DNA of 64,000 nt, taken from NCBI GenBank assembly GCA_021324455.1, contig JAJPJA010000093.1, positions 1 to 64,000 on the forward strand. Reading direction: 5' to 3'. Shown here in pieces: positions 35,230 to 45,438 of this stretch. The translations under genes and the position numbers were made by a program. Under the pieces are notes generated by a model, which did not search any database, was not told where the DNA came from, and saw only the letters and a program-made list of their open reading frames with translations. Every line of letters starts with the position of its first letter. Position 1 is the first letter of the stretch. This stretch comes from Pseudomonadota bacterium (GTDB lineage Bacteria > Desulfobacterota > Binatia > Binatales > Binataceae).

Positions 35230-35658
35230 CTAGCCAACCAGGGTGAACCGGTATTGAGCGCCGTGCCTGGATGCAAAGCGCGCGATGCGCTCGTCGTACG
35301 TGACCAGCGGGCAGCCAAGCTCGATCGCCGTCGCAATCAGCATACGATCCGCCGGGTCGCGGTGTTCGAGATGATGAAGAGTGTAGGCACGCGCAGCAGG
35401 ACCATAATTCAAGGGCACGGACTCGACGCCGGGGCGGCTAAGGAAACGGCCCATCCACTGTTCCACCGGCAGGTCCAGATCGATTCGTCCGGTGTCGACC
35501 AGCAACGCCACTTCCCATGCACTGACGGCGCTCACCAGAATCCTGCCGTCGTTTTTCCAGCAATGGTCGATTAATTCGCGGGTCGCGGGCCGGAGCCGTT
35601 CGTCGCCGCTGTCGAGCCACAGGACAATGTGCGTGTCGAGCAGCAGCGCGCCGCTCAT
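35230..35658 (-). CDS. vapC: VapC-type PIN-domain toxin
   Basis: The 142-aa protein has the PIN-domain acidic set: LLLDTHIVLWL (D8 by count), SAVSAWEVALL (Glu near residue 49), RDPADRMLIATAIE (Asp near 100) and LVTYDERIAR (Asp near 119). It is an RNase that usually cuts tRNA or rRNA when freed from its antitoxin. Its ATG overlaps the antitoxin stop as ATGA, the normal vapBC layout. Confidence 0.95.
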   Translation of the reverse strand: MSGALLLDTHIVLWLDSGDERLRPATRELIDHCWKNDGRILVSAVSAWEVALLVDTGRIDLDLPVEQWMGRFLSRPGVESVPLNYGPAARAYTLHHLEHRDPADRMLIATAIELGCPLVTYDERIARFASRHGAQYRFTLVG

Positions 35659-35909
35659 CGATCGATCTCGCGGCCGCTTTCAGCGTCGGGTTCGACATCC
35701 AACGCCGGCGCGGTCAGGTCGACCCCTTCGCGAACCTTAAGCGAGCCGCGATGAGCTCCGAAAAGAGAACCGGACCGGGCGTTCTGCTCCAGCAGACAGC
35801 GGACCGCCATGGCGACCGCCTCAGTCTTGTTGCCGGCCGTCAGGCGACGGGCCGCTTCTTCGATCAGCGCCACGACATCCGGGCGGTTGATGGTGACGAC
35901 GTTGGCCAT
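35655..35909 (-). CDS. vapB: VapB-type antitoxin
   Basis: The 84-aa protein begins MANVVTINRPDVVALIEEAARR and has the short strand-helix-helix of Rv0623-like VapB antitoxins (KTEAVAMAVRCLLEQ). A flexible C-terminal tail should wrap the toxin. There is no clear Shine-Dalgarno before ATG 35909. The upstream 30 bp are strikingly AT-rich (ATTTAATG; TATGTTATTA), giving a probable promoter with the start codon close behind. An ATAACAT half-site at 35920-35926 also appears as an inverted repeat in front of the vapBC remnant at 48.3 kb. Confidence 0.92.
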   Translation of the reverse strand: MANVVTINRPDVVALIEEAARRLTAGNKTEAVAMAVRCLLEQNARSGSLFGAHRGSLKVREGVDLTAPALDVEPDAESGREIDR

Positions 35910-35991
35910 TAAATAAGTAATAACATAATGACCCCGCACCGCAACACCTCTAACTCCGGTTAAACCGCGTCACCTACGAGCGAATAACTGG

Positions 35992-37182
35992 TCAACTCTT
36001 GGGCAGCCCCAGCGTCCGCTCGCCGATGATGTTGCGCGAAATCTCCGTGGTACCCCCTGCGATGGTAACTCCGCGCACGGCGAGCACCCGATGCAGCCAC
36101 TGGCTGCCGTCCGGTACGTTGGGATTGGGGCATAACTCCGCCATGGTTCCGAAGCCGCCCAGCATTTCCGTCGCCACGCGCATCATGTTCAGCACCAGAT
36201 TGCATCCCACGGTCTTCAGCATTGAGAGCTCGGGGCCGGCCGGCAGGCCTTTGATCTGACGGGTCAGGGCGCGATAGCCGGTGAATCGCAGCGACTCCAG
36301 CTCGATTTTGAGTTGAGCAAGCTGCTGGCGGAAGTAATTGTCCTCGCTGGCCGGATGCCCGTTGACGGACACCCGTTTGGCCAACTCGACCAGTTCCTGG
36401 AGCTGCGAGGCATGATTATGGCCGCCGGAGATGGCGCGCTCGTAATTGAGCGTGGTCATCGCCACCCGCCATCCTTCATGCAGCGGCCCGACCAGGTTCT
36501 GCCTGGGCACGCGTACGGCGTCGAAGAAGACTTCATTGAAATGATGCGCGCCGGTGATTTCGATCAGCGGACGCACTTCGACACCGGGACTGTGCATGTC
36601 GACATAGATGCAACTGATTCCCTTATGCTTGGGTGCGGCCGGGTCGGTGCGCACCAGCATGTAGATCCAGTCGGCGAAATGGCCCGCCGAAGTCCAGATC
36701 TTCTGCCCCGTTACCTCGAAGTAATCCCCCTTATCGACCGCGCGGGTCTGCAGCGAGGCCAGATCCGAGCCGGCGTTGGGTTCCGAATAGCCCTGGCACC
36801 AGGTTTCCTCCCCGCTGAGCATTGGCGCGAGCAGGCGCTGTTTCTGCTCCTGGGTACCCCAATGGATTACCGTCGGTCCCCACTGGTTGATCGGCGGATG
36901 ATTGGTCATGCGCGGGGCGTGGGCGCGTTCGTACTCTTCGTCATAGATGGCCTGCTCGATGATTCCGGCGCCGCGGCCGCCGTATTCGCGCGGCCACCAG
37001 ATTCCGATCCAGCGCGCGGCGGCCAACTTTTTCTGGAACGCCCGGCGCTTTTCAAATTCCTCGCGGCTGTTGGGCACCATGTCGGCCGCGTTGGCCTTCA
37101 GATCCTCGGGGACGTTCGCCTCCAGCCACGCGCGCAGTTCCATCCGGAACGCTTCCTGCTCAGGAGTGTAGACAAAATCCAT
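35992..37182 (-). CDS. Acyl-CoA dehydrogenase
   Basis: This 396-aa FAD enzyme has WCQGYSEPNAGSDLAS (FAD/substrate signature 1) near residue 127, GQKIWTSAGHFADW, and the C-terminal VRGVTIAGGTTEISRNIIGERTLGLP. It oxidises acyl-CoA thioesters to enoyl-CoA and passes electrons to ETF. The series best fits the acyl-CoA dehydrogenases linked to branched, aromatic or steroid side-chain breakdown rather than straight-chain ones (family-level inference). ATG at 37182 has GGAG 8 nt upstream; a 16-bp palindrome lies just beyond, a likely operator. Confidence 0.95.
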   Translation of the reverse strand: MDFVYTPEQEAFRMELRAWLEANVPEDLKANAADMVPNSREEFEKRRAFQKKLAAARWIGIWWPREYGGRGAGIIEQAIYDEEYERAHAPRMTNHPPINQWGPTVIHWGTQEQKQRLLAPMLSGEETWCQGYSEPNAGSDLASLQTRAVDKGDYFEVTGQKIWTSAGHFADWIYMLVRTDPAAPKHKGISCIYVDMHSPGVEVRPLIEITGAHHFNEVFFDAVRVPRQNLVGPLHEGWRVAMTTLNYERAISGGHNHASQLQELVELAKRVSVNGHPASEDNYFRQQLAQLKIELESLRFTGYRALTRQIKGLPAGPELSMLKTVGCNLVLNMMRVATEMLGGFGTMAELCPNPNVPDGSQWLHRVLAVRGVTIAGGTTEISRNIIGERTLGLPKS

Positions 37183-37197
37183 ACGAGTCTCCGTGCT

Positions 37198-37213
37198 TCG
37201 AACGCTCGTTCGA
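37198..37213. promoter_or_regulatory. Palindromic putative operator (TetR-like) before the acyl-CoA dehydrogenase gene
   Basis: TCGAACG-CT-CGTTCGA is a perfect inverted repeat, 16 bp with a 2-bp centre, starting 15 bp upstream of the dehydrogenase ATG and overlapping the leader. Symmetry, length and AACG/CGTT core are those of TetR-family operators, which often control acyl-CoA catabolic genes. No regulator gene is adjacent. Confidence 0.5.
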
Positions 37214-37528
37214 CTAGGGAGAGTTAAACAAGCCAACGCCTGTGTCAAATCCGCTCCGGGGTTGCCGATGCGGGCACGGCCGCGCATCCGCGACACCGGC
37301 TCCCTCTGCCATTTGTCGCAGAACCGTTGTGTTCCTGGCATGGAAGAGCATCAGTCAGCGGGGCAAACGTCTCTGCCCGCCATTTTCGCCAGTTTCGACC
37401 GGATTAATGACGGGCAGAGAAGCCCCACGCACTCTCCGGTTGAGTAAGGCGACGGCCTCACTTTGCGTGGGAAAGGATCGGACGTGCCCGCTAGGCTGCG
37501 CAACCGGGTTATGAAAGCAGGGCAAGAC
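37214..37528. other. Gap upstream of the acyl-CoA dehydrogenase gene
   Basis: Apart from the palindrome beside it, I see no gene, RNA or strong promoter in this roughly 315-bp stretch. The dehydrogenase promoter should be here. Confidence 0.5.
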
Positions 37529-38632
37529 TCACTTGACGAAGTCCCGGCGATAGACCACGAAATTGCTGGTGATAGCGCCGCCCAACTTCTGCGCGGTGCG
37601 GCGCGAGGGCCAGTTTTCATCCAGCACCAGCGTGTAGCCCGCGTACTTCATCCCCTGACGCGCCATCGCGCTGAAGGAGCGCGCAGCCATCGCGAGGTTG
37701 GCGCCGGTCCCCCGCCATCCTTCCAGCACCCCGATATTGATCAGGGCGCCGCGGGTTCCACCGCCCCGCGTTTCTTCAAGCCGCACGCCATGGCGCACGC
37801 GGGCCAGACGGGCGCTGAAATCGGGCACGGCGAAAACCGCCCCGACCACATCGCCGCCGGCAATCGCCAGCGTGGACAGATCGGCCACCTCGGTGCGCGC
37901 CAATCCGGCCAGCATCGGACGAACTTCCTCGCGCGTAATTGGATTCCATCCCCAATGCCGCTCGAAGGCGGAATTGGTGACGTCGGTCCAGGCGTCCACC
38001 GCGTTCATGAAGCCGTGCTCGCGCCAGGTCTGCACGCGCACCCCGCGCCGGGCGGCGTCATCGATCATTTTCGGATAGCTGGCGAGCGTCTGCGGGGTGA
38101 GCGCGATGGTGAAGTCGGTCAGGCCCTTTTCGGTCATGAAGCCGGCGCTCTTGAAATAGTTGTGGTAGTACTCGGGGCTGTTGCGCAGCAGAAAGGGCGG
38201 CAGCGTGCAATAGTTGTCGACCGCGTAGGGATAATCGAGGAAAGCGGCGAAGCCGCTGCGCACCGCGGTCATCCCGCGCTGGCGCAGCCATTGCGCGGCC
38301 TCCTCGATCATCGAGGCCGCCGCCGCCGTTTCGTTTGGCAGCGCTTCGAAATGGATTAGCTGCCCGATCTGTTCGTTCCAGTGCGTGTTGTATCTGAAAT
38401 TGACCACGGCGGTGACGCGCGCCACGAGCTTGCCGGCGCGGCGGGCGGCCAACGGCATCATCGCCAGATGCGAGGAGATGGGCGCGCGGCTGCAAAGCAG
38501 GTCGATTTCGTTTTGAACATCGGGCGGCCACCAGGCTTCGCGTTCGCCGTAAACCTGAAACGGGAGCATCGCGAACTCGGTCATCGCGTCGCGGCTGGTA
38601 ACCGCTTCTATGCTAACGCCATCCCCGCGCAT
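37529..38632 (-). CDS. GNAT-like N-acetyltransferase-family protein
   Basis: The 367-aa protein has a C-terminal GNAT fold with INIGVLEGWRGTGANLAMAA (acetyl-CoA loop, normally R/Q-x-x-G-x-G/A) and then YTLVLDENWPSRRTAQKLG. The N-terminal half has an AVRSGFAAFLDYPYAVDNY segment and YYHNYFKSAGF motif typical of large two-lobe GNAT-like proteins of unknown substrate. It is cytoplasmic. It is located upstream of the acyl-CoA dehydrogenase on the same strand, but the 345-bp gap argues against co-transcription. Confidence 0.82.
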   Translation of the reverse strand: MRGDGVSIEAVTSRDAMTEFAMLPFQVYGEREAWWPPDVQNEIDLLCSRAPISSHLAMMPLAARRAGKLVARVTAVVNFRYNTHWNEQIGQLIHFEALPNETAAAASMIEEAAQWLRQRGMTAVRSGFAAFLDYPYAVDNYCTLPPFLLRNSPEYYHNYFKSAGFMTEKGLTDFTIALTPQTLASYPKMIDDAARRGVRVQTWREHGFMNAVDAWTDVTNSAFERHWGWNPITREEVRPMLAGLARTEVADLSTLAIAGGDVVGAVFAVPDFSARLARVRHGVRLEETRGGGTRGALINIGVLEGWRGTGANLAMAARSFSAMARQGMKYAGYTLVLDENWPSRRTAQKLGGAITSNFVVYRRDFVK

Positions 38633-38888
38633 CGAAGCTCACTTTAAGCGGCCGCCCATATCGCGAGCAGCACTAACCCAATTCGGGACCTTTCCGCAAT
38701 ATAGGTGAATGGAGAGAAAAATCCACGAGGCAGCCGCCAGCCTTGATCAGGATCGCCTGGCTCGCCGGCTGCTCCGGTCAGGTTGCCTTCTTCAGGCCCC
38801 CTGCAAAACCCGGAAACACTACAGAGCAGTTCGCCTGCCGCGCGTCAACCGCTCCGTGCGCTTGGGTTGTGCATCGACGCGCACAACC

Positions 38889-39638
38889 CTATTTGGCCGC
38901 CGGAGGCTTCGTATACTCGGCGGCGGCGGCGGCGAGATGCTCGTAAAAGGTCTTGCCGAAGGCGGTTTCGATCGCGCTGCGGCATTCGATGTACATGGGG
39001 TCGCCCGCCTGTTTCAGCAGACAGGGCAGTTTGAGCGATTCCTTGGGATTGGCGAACATCCGCTCCACCTCTTCCGAGGTTGCGGTCAGCAGCATCTCGC
39101 CGTTCTCAAAGCGGAACACCACCAGCGGAAACAGGATACAGGTGACCGGCTTGATCGATTCGATCGGCCATCCCTTGTGCAGCGCCAGCGCATGCAGTCC
39201 GCACCAGAGCTGACCCGCCTCGTCGCGATAGGAAAAGACGCAGCGGTTGTCCTCCTTGCGCAGCTCGATGGTGTTGCGGTCGTCGAAGAAGCTGGCGATG
39301 TCGCGGTTCGGGGCGACGCGGCCGGGATCCTTGCGGCTGAGGAATTCGACCACTTCGGCGCCGCGCTCGATAATGCGGTCGCGCTCGGCCAGCGTCAGCT
39401 CAACGAAGTATTCCTCGCAGCATGATTCCACGCCCTGCGGCCGATCGACCATCGCGCAGGTCTTGCTGTCGCAGCGAAAGCGCGTGGCGAACAGCGCGCG
39501 CCCGTCAACCATCACGCCGCCGACGTCGACCAGTTCGCCGCGTGCGCGCAGGCCCTGGACATAGCGGCGCCAGGGCTGCTCCTCATAATCGCGCAGCCAT
39601 TCGATCAGCGAGGGGTTGGTTTGGATGCGAGCGCTCAT
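38889..39638 (-). CDS. Cysteine-cluster protein (YkgJ/DUF3109-like, putative metal binding)
   Basis: The 249-aa protein has cysteines placed as in the CxxxCC-type metal-cluster proteins: F-x-C-D-S-K-T-C near residue 55, SCCEEYFVELT near 72, RCVFSYRDEAGQLWCGLHALAL near 133, PVTCILFPL near 165, and C near 204 and 218. Iron-sulfur or zinc binding is likely; no enzyme motif is visible. It lies 112 bp downstream of purF on the same strand with a possible terminator between. Confidence 0.82.
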   Translation of the reverse strand: MSARIQTNPSLIEWLRDYEEQPWRRYVQGLRARGELVDVGGVMVDGRALFATRFRCDSKTCAMVDRPQGVESCCEEYFVELTLAERDRIIERGAEVVEFLSRKDPGRVAPNRDIASFFDDRNTIELRKEDNRCVFSYRDEAGQLWCGLHALALHKGWPIESIKPVTCILFPLVVFRFENGEMLLTATSEEVERMFANPKESLKLPCLLKQAGDPMYIECRSAIETAFGKTFYEHLAAAAAEYTKPPAAK

Positions 39639-39705
39639 GGTGACATCACCAGAGGGGATTTTAACGTTGCGGCGAATTTAGCATGCCTGCACAGCGAGGC
39701 TAATA

Positions 39706-39738
39706 ACCCGCGGGAAACTTCGTCCACAGGCCGCGGGT
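39706..39738 (-). terminator. Possible terminator after purF
   Basis: On the minus strand, 12 nt after the purF stop, ACCCGCGG and CCGCGGGT form a perfect 8-bp stem with a 17-nt loop, followed by TATTAG. The loop is long and the T run short, so termination may be partial. Confidence 0.4.
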
Positions 39739-39750
39739 AACCGGAAAAGA

Positions 39751-41226
39751 TCAACCGCGGCTTTCGGCGTGTTCGAACAGCGGCAGCGGCAACTGGCGCT
39801 CGCGCCCGCGATCGGGCACCTCGACCGGATACTTGCCGGTAAAGCAGGCGTCGCAAAAGCCGCCGGTCTGACGGCCGTCGAACGAATACAGGCCTTCCCG
39901 GCTCAGGTAGCCCAGCGAGTCGGCGCCGATGAAGCGGCGGATCTCCTCGATCGACTGATGGGAGGCAAGCAATTCTTCGCGCGTCGGAGTATCTATTCCA
40001 TAAAAACAGGAATGAGTAGTCGGCGGCGCCGCGATGCGCATGTGAATCTCGCGCGCGCCCGCCTGCCGCAGCATCGGGATCACCTTCTTCAGCGTGGTCC
40101 CGCGCACCAGCGAATCTTCCACCAGCACCACGCGTTTGCCCTCCAGCACCGCGGGCACCGGATTGAATTTGATCTTGACCCCGAAATGGCGAATCGCCTG
40201 GGCCGGCTCGATGAAAGTGCGGCCCACATAATGGCTCCGGATGAGGCCGAATTCGAACGGCAAGCCGGCTTCTTCGGCGTAGCCCAATGCGGCGGGCACG
40301 CCGGAGTCGGGCACCGGCACCACCACGTCGGCGGCGGCGGGGCATTCGCGGGCCAGCGCGCGTCCCTGCTGCTTGCGCACCTGGTAAACGTTGCGCCCGA
40401 ACACGTTGGAATCGGGGCGCGAGAAGTAGACGTATTCGAAGATGCATCGCCGGGCCGGCATCGCCGCGAACGGCTTGATCGAGCGGGTCCCGGCCTCGTC
40501 GATGATCACGATCTCGCCCGGCTCCACTTCGCGGATGTAATCGGCGCGCACCAGATCCAGCGCGCAGGTCTCCGAGGCTGCCACGGTTGCGTTCTTCAGC
40601 CGGCCCAGCACCAGCGGCCTGAAGCCGTACGGATCGCGCGCCGCAATCATCTGGCGCTCGGTCAGGAACAGCAGCGAATAGGCGCCGCGAATCTGCGACA
40701 GCGCGTCGACCACGCCGTCAACCAGCGACGGACCGCGCGAGGCCGCGACCAGATGGATGATTACTTCGCTGTCGGAAGAGGACTGAAAGATCGCGCCGCC
40801 GCGCTCCAGCCGCTCGCGCAAATCATCGAAGTTGACCAAATTGCCGTTGTGCGCCACGGCCAGACCGCCGCGCGCGTACTCGACCACCAGCGGCTGGCAG
40901 TTCTTGAGCGTGGTCGATCCGGTGGTCGAGTAGCGGTTGTGCCCGATCGCCAGCGTGCCCTCAAGGCGCTGGATCACCTCGCTGTTGAAGATATCGGCGA
41001 CCAGGCCCATCCCGCGATGACTGATCAGGGTCTTGCCGTTGGACGATACGATGCCGGCCGACTCCTGGCCGCGATGCTGCAGGCCGTACAATCCCAGGTA
41101 CACGAGGTTGGCGGCTTCCGGATGGCCATAGACGCCGAACACGCCGCATTCTTCATGGAAGCCGTCGAGGTTGGATTCCTCGATCTCGATTCCGGCCGAA
41201 AGATCGGCTGGCGGCATTTTAGCCAT
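39751..41226 (-). CDS. purF: Amidophosphoribosyltransferase
   Basis: The 491-aa protein transfers glutamine amide nitrogen to PRPP, the first step of purine synthesis. After a short propeptide the nucleophile cysteine is in [14 protein letters not shown] (about residue 28). [10 protein letters not shown] and QSSSDSEV of the class II glutaminase follow. The PRPP loop is [14 protein letters not shown]. Cysteines near the C-terminus ([12 protein letters not shown]) and in [15 protein letters not shown] match the iron-sulfur-containing Bacillus-type enzyme. ATG at 41226 overlaps purL by 8 nt and has GGAGG 11-12 nt upstream. It is last in the purine operon. Confidence 0.97.
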   Translation of the reverse strand: MAKMPPADLSAGIEIEESNLDGFHEECGVFGVYGHPEAANLVYLGLYGLQHRGQESAGIVSSNGKTLISHRGMGLVADIFNSEVIQRLEGTLAIGHNRYSTTGSTTLKNCQPLVVEYARGGLAVAHNGNLVNFDDLRERLERGGAIFQSSSDSEVIIHLVAASRGPSLVDGVVDALSQIRGAYSLLFLTERQMIAARDPYGFRPLVLGRLKNATVAASETCALDLVRADYIREVEPGEIVIIDEAGTRSIKPFAAMPARRCIFEYVYFSRPDSNVFGRNVYQVRKQQGRALARECPAAADVVVPVPDSGVPAALGYAEEAGLPFEFGLIRSHYVGRTFIEPAQAIRHFGVKIKFNPVPAVLEGKRVVLVEDSLVRGTTLKKVIPMLRQAGAREIHMRIAAPPTTHSCFYGIDTPTREELLASHQSIEEIRRFIGADSLGYLSREGLYSFDGRQTGGFCDACFTGKYPVEVPDRGRERQLPLPLFEHAESRG

Positions 41227-43446
41227 GCGCCTGGATCCTCCTGGGCAACGCCTGTTCGTAGATGGCCCTGAGTTCGGCCACGTCGACCTCGATCTCGGTA
41301 TCGATCTTCAGAATCGGATCGTTCAAAACCGTTCCAACGCGGCGGCATTCCAAGCCGCGTCCTTCCGCTCGATGCTCGATGGCGCGGGCCGCCTCCGGCG
41401 GCGCCGACACGATCACCGTGGACGGTCCTTCGCCGAACAGATTAACCGCGCTGTCCAGGCCCGCCGCTGAGACCCTGACCGCGGCGCCGAGATTGCCCGC
41501 CGGGCTGAAACAGCATTCCGCCATCGCCGCGGCCAACCCGCCGTCCGATACGTCATGTGCCGAGCTTATCAGCCTGGCCTCCGCGAGCGTAACCAACAGA
41601 TCGATCAGCGCGCGCTCCTTCTGCAGGTCGATGGTTTCGAGGCGCCCTTCGCCTCCGAACATTGCCGCATACTCGCTGGCCGCCAGCGCGGGATTGGAGG
41701 TGCGAAGCAGCAGGATGAGGTCCCCGGGATGCCGGAAGAATTGGCCGCGGCAGTTTGCCAAATCGGCGCTCAGACCGACCATCGCCAGGGTCGGCGTAGG
41801 CGGTATCGCGCGTCCCTGGGTTTCATTATAGAAGCTCACGTTGCCGCTTACCACGGGGGTGTCCAGCGCGGCGGCGGCGTCGCGGATACCTTCGATGCCG
41901 CGCACGAACTGCCACATGATTTCGGGCCGCTCGGGATTGCCGTAGTTAAGGCAGTCGGTGATGCCGATAGGGCGCGCGCCGCTGCAGGCAACGTTGCGTG
42001 CCGCCTCCAGTGTAACCGCAATCGCGCCCAGATAGGGATCGATAGCGCAGGCGCGCGGATTGGAATCCACCGCCAGCGCCAGAGCGCGCCGCGTGCCCTT
42101 GATGCGCAGGATGGCGGCGTCGCTGCCGGGCTCGATCACGGTATTGCTCTGCACGATCGAATCATACTGCCGGTAAACCCATCGCCTGGAACCGACGTTG
42201 GGCGAATCCAGCAGCCGGCGCAGAGCTTCGGCGGGCGCCGGGCGCTGTTTGACCGCAGTCGTCCGCGCCGAGGGCCGGACGGGCGGCGCGAATGGCCGCT
42301 CATAGACCGGCGCTTCGTCAGCCAGCATCGCCACAGGGATGTCGGCGACGGCCTGACCGCGCCAGCTCACGCGCCAGCGGCCGTCGTCCGTAATCTGTCC
42401 GATCACGACCGCATGAAGGTCCCATTTCTCGAACACCGCCTGCAGCTCGGCTTCGCGTCCCTTCTCGGCCACAATCAGCATCCGCTCCTGCGATTCCGAC
42501 AGCAGCATCTCGTAGGGCGTGAGATTGGGTTCGCGCAGCGGCACGCGGTCGAGATTCAGCTCGATACCGAGCTTGCCGCGCGCCGCCATCTCGCTGGAGG
42601 ACGAGGTCAGGCCGGCGGCGCCCATATCCTGAAGCGCCGCGACCGCGCCGGTTTTGACCGCTTCGAGGCAGGCTTCGATCAGCAGCTTTTCGGTAAACGG
42701 GTCGCCCACCTGCACGGTGGGACGTTTCTGATCGCTGCTTTGGTCGAACTCCGCCGACGCCAGCAGACTGGCGCCGTGAATGCCGTCGCGCCCGGTGGCG
42801 GATCCGACGTAAAGCACCGGATTGCCGACGCCCCTGGCGCGCGCGCTCTGCAACTCGCCCTTGCGCGCCAGACCCAGACAGAAAGCGTTGACCAGGATAT
42901 TGTCGTTGTAGGCGTCGTCGAACATCACCTCGCCGCCGACGGTGGGCACGCCGACACAGTTGCCGTAGCCGCCGATTCCGCCTACCACGCCGCCCAGCAG
43001 ATAGCGCGTGCGGGGATGGTTGAAGGATCCGAACTTGAGCGAGTTGAGGCTGGCCACCGGCCGCGCGCCCATGGCAAAGATGTCGCGCAGGATACCGCCC
43101 ACGCCGGTCGCCGCGCCCGGGTACGGCTCGACGAACGACGGATGATTGTGGCTTTCGATCTTGAACACCGCGAGCCATCCGTCGCCCACGTCCAGCGCGC
43201 CGGCGTTCTCGCCCGGTCCGCCCACCACCAAACTGCCCTGGTTGGGGAGCATCGCCAGATGCCGCCGGGAGGATTTGTACGAGCAATGCTCCGACCACAT
43301 CACCGAAAACACGCCCAGCTCGGTGAACGTTGGCGTGCGGCCGAGACCGCGTTCAATCAGCCGAAACTCGTCTTCGCTGAGCCCATGCGCGAGCGCCTGT
43401 TCCAGATCGACCCTGGGCTCGCCGGGCAATGCGGCCGGATGCTCAC

Positions 43447-43450
<4 letters not shown>
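41219..43450 (-). CDS. purL: Phosphoribosylformylglycinamidine synthase, small PurL form
   Basis: The 743-aa protein is the small type that needs PurS and PurQ, both encoded immediately upstream. Motifs are [15 protein letters not shown] (about 46-60), [39 protein letters not shown] near residue 640, and the AIR-synthase-like halves. It makes FGAM from FGAR, glutamine and ATP. The start overlaps the purQ stop as ATGA. No glutaminase domain is fused to it. Confidence 0.97.
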
Positions 43451-44132
<682 letters not shown>

Positions 44133-44136
<4 letters not shown>

Positions 44137-44378
44137 GCGCCCTCAACCTCGAGCCGGTAGTCTTCGATTACGCTGTTGGCCAGCAACTGCTCGCACATCC
44201 GCCCGACTTCGCCCGCCGCCTCCTCCGCCGATTGCGCGGCGACGTCAAGCTCGATGTACTTGCCCATCCGCACCTGGCCGACATTGTGGAAGCCCAGGCT
44301 CTTGAGCGAATGCTCGATCGCGCGTCCCTGCGGGTCCAGCACGCCCCGCTTGGGAGTTATGTACACCTTGACCTGCAA
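44133..44378 (-). CDS. purS: FGAM synthase PurS subunit
   Basis: The 81-aa protein begins MQVKVYITPKRGVLDPQGRAIEHSL and has the typical small alpha/beta PurS layout (YIELDVAAQSAEEAAGEVGRMCEQLLAN). It bridges PurL and PurQ. It starts 4 bp after the purC stop. Confidence 0.96.
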
Positions 44379-44382
44379 ATTC

Positions 44383-45105
44383 TCAGGCCTGGTCCGATAC
44401 CCTGCGGAGCATCTCCTGGTAGGCCTCTTCCACTCCGCCCATATCGCGGCGGAAGCGGTCCTTGTCGAGCTTCTCGCGCGTCACCTTGTCCCAGAAACGG
44501 CAGGTGTCGGGGCAGATTTCGTCGCCCAGCAGGATACGCCCATGATGCCGCCCGAATTCCAGCTTGAAATCCACCAGCAGAACGCCGCATTGGTCGAGAA
44601 AGCGGCTCAGCACATCGTTGACCCGCAGCGCCATCGACTTGATCTGGTCCAGCTCCTCCTGCGTGGCCCAGCCGAAGGCGAGCGCATGTTCGGGCAGAAT
44701 CAGCGGATCGTCGAGCGGGTCGGACTTGTAATAATACTCAACGATGGGAAAGGGCAGGTTGGCCCCTTCCTCCCGTCCCAGCCGCTTCGCCATCGAGCCG
44801 GCCACGATATTACGCACCACGGTTTCGACCGGGACGATTTCCAGCCGCTTGCACAGCATGTCCCGGTCATTCAACCGGCGCACGAAATGGGTTGGAATCC
44901 CGTGTTTTTCCAGCAGGGTGAAGAACAGCTCCGACATCTGGTTGTTGATCACGCCCTTTTGCTCGATCGTACCGCGCTTCTTGGCGTTGAACGCGGTGGC
45001 GTCGTCCTTGAAATGGGCGATCACCAAATCGGGGTCCGAGGTCGAGTAAAGCTTCTTCGCCTTACCCTCGTAAAACATCTCCAGCTTTTCGGGTGTCTGC
45101 TCCAT
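44383..45105 (-). CDS. purC: SAICAR synthetase
   Basis: The 240-aa protein has FYEGKAKKLY at residues 12-21, FKDDATAFNAKKRG, and the two signature blocks VPVETVVRNIVAGS and LVDFKLEFGRHHG. ATP-dependent condensation of CAIR with aspartate follows. ATG at 45105 has GGAG 7 nt before it. It is the first gene of the tight purC-S-Q-L-F run, with a 333-bp leader region in front. Confidence 0.97.
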   Translation of the reverse strand: MEQTPEKLEMFYEGKAKKLYSTSDPDLVIAHFKDDATAFNAKKRGTIEQKGVINNQMSELFFTLLEKHGIPTHFVRRLNDRDMLCKRLEIVPVETVVRNIVAGSMAKRLGREEGANLPFPIVEYYYKSDPLDDPLILPEHALAFGWATQEELDQIKSMALRVNDVLSRFLDQCGVLLVDFKLEFGRHHGRILLGDEICPDTCRFWDKVTREKLDKDRFRRDMGGVEEAYQEMLRRVSDQA

Positions 45106-45438
45106 GTTTCACTCCGTGCCCGCACCGGGCCAGAAAAGATTGAGCCATCCGCCCGCCGCGCGATGCCACCGGAGGCAGAAGCCGGCAACACTGGCGGCAG
45201 ACAGAATTTTTAATAGCCAAGTGGCTGTGATTGATAAACCGCAGCTTTCCGCGATGTCCGCCGTTTATTAACAGAAAGCGCTGTTGATAATTGTAGCGGC
45301 CGCAGGCCGCTGAAACGACACCCCCGGACCCCGCAATCCGCAGCCAGGTTCCCTCTCCCACAATCTTCTCCAAGCGAGGAGGCCGAGGTCCGCGCCCTGG
45401 TTATCCCGCACGATCCGCCGCCTGGATCTCTCCCCCGG
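45106..45438 (-). promoter_or_regulatory. Leader/promoter region of the purC-S-Q-L-F run
   Basis: On the minus strand a good -10 (TACAAT, 45290-45295) stands just after a perfect 7-bp hairpin AGCGGCC-TGC-GGCCGCT (45295-45311). The -35 is poor. A start there would give a leader of about 180 nt that holds a small AACAG/CTGTT hairpin. I see no purine-riboswitch core or PurR-type box. There is no supported gene in the 333 bp. Confidence 0.3.

Noticed and set aside
39769-41271. A 500-codon plus-strand frame opposite purF
   Set aside because: It is antisense to purF with His/Arg-rich, motif-free translation.
45106-45438. Purine riboswitch before purC
   Set aside because: The conserved junction bases of the purine aptamer are not visible; only simple hairpins are present.
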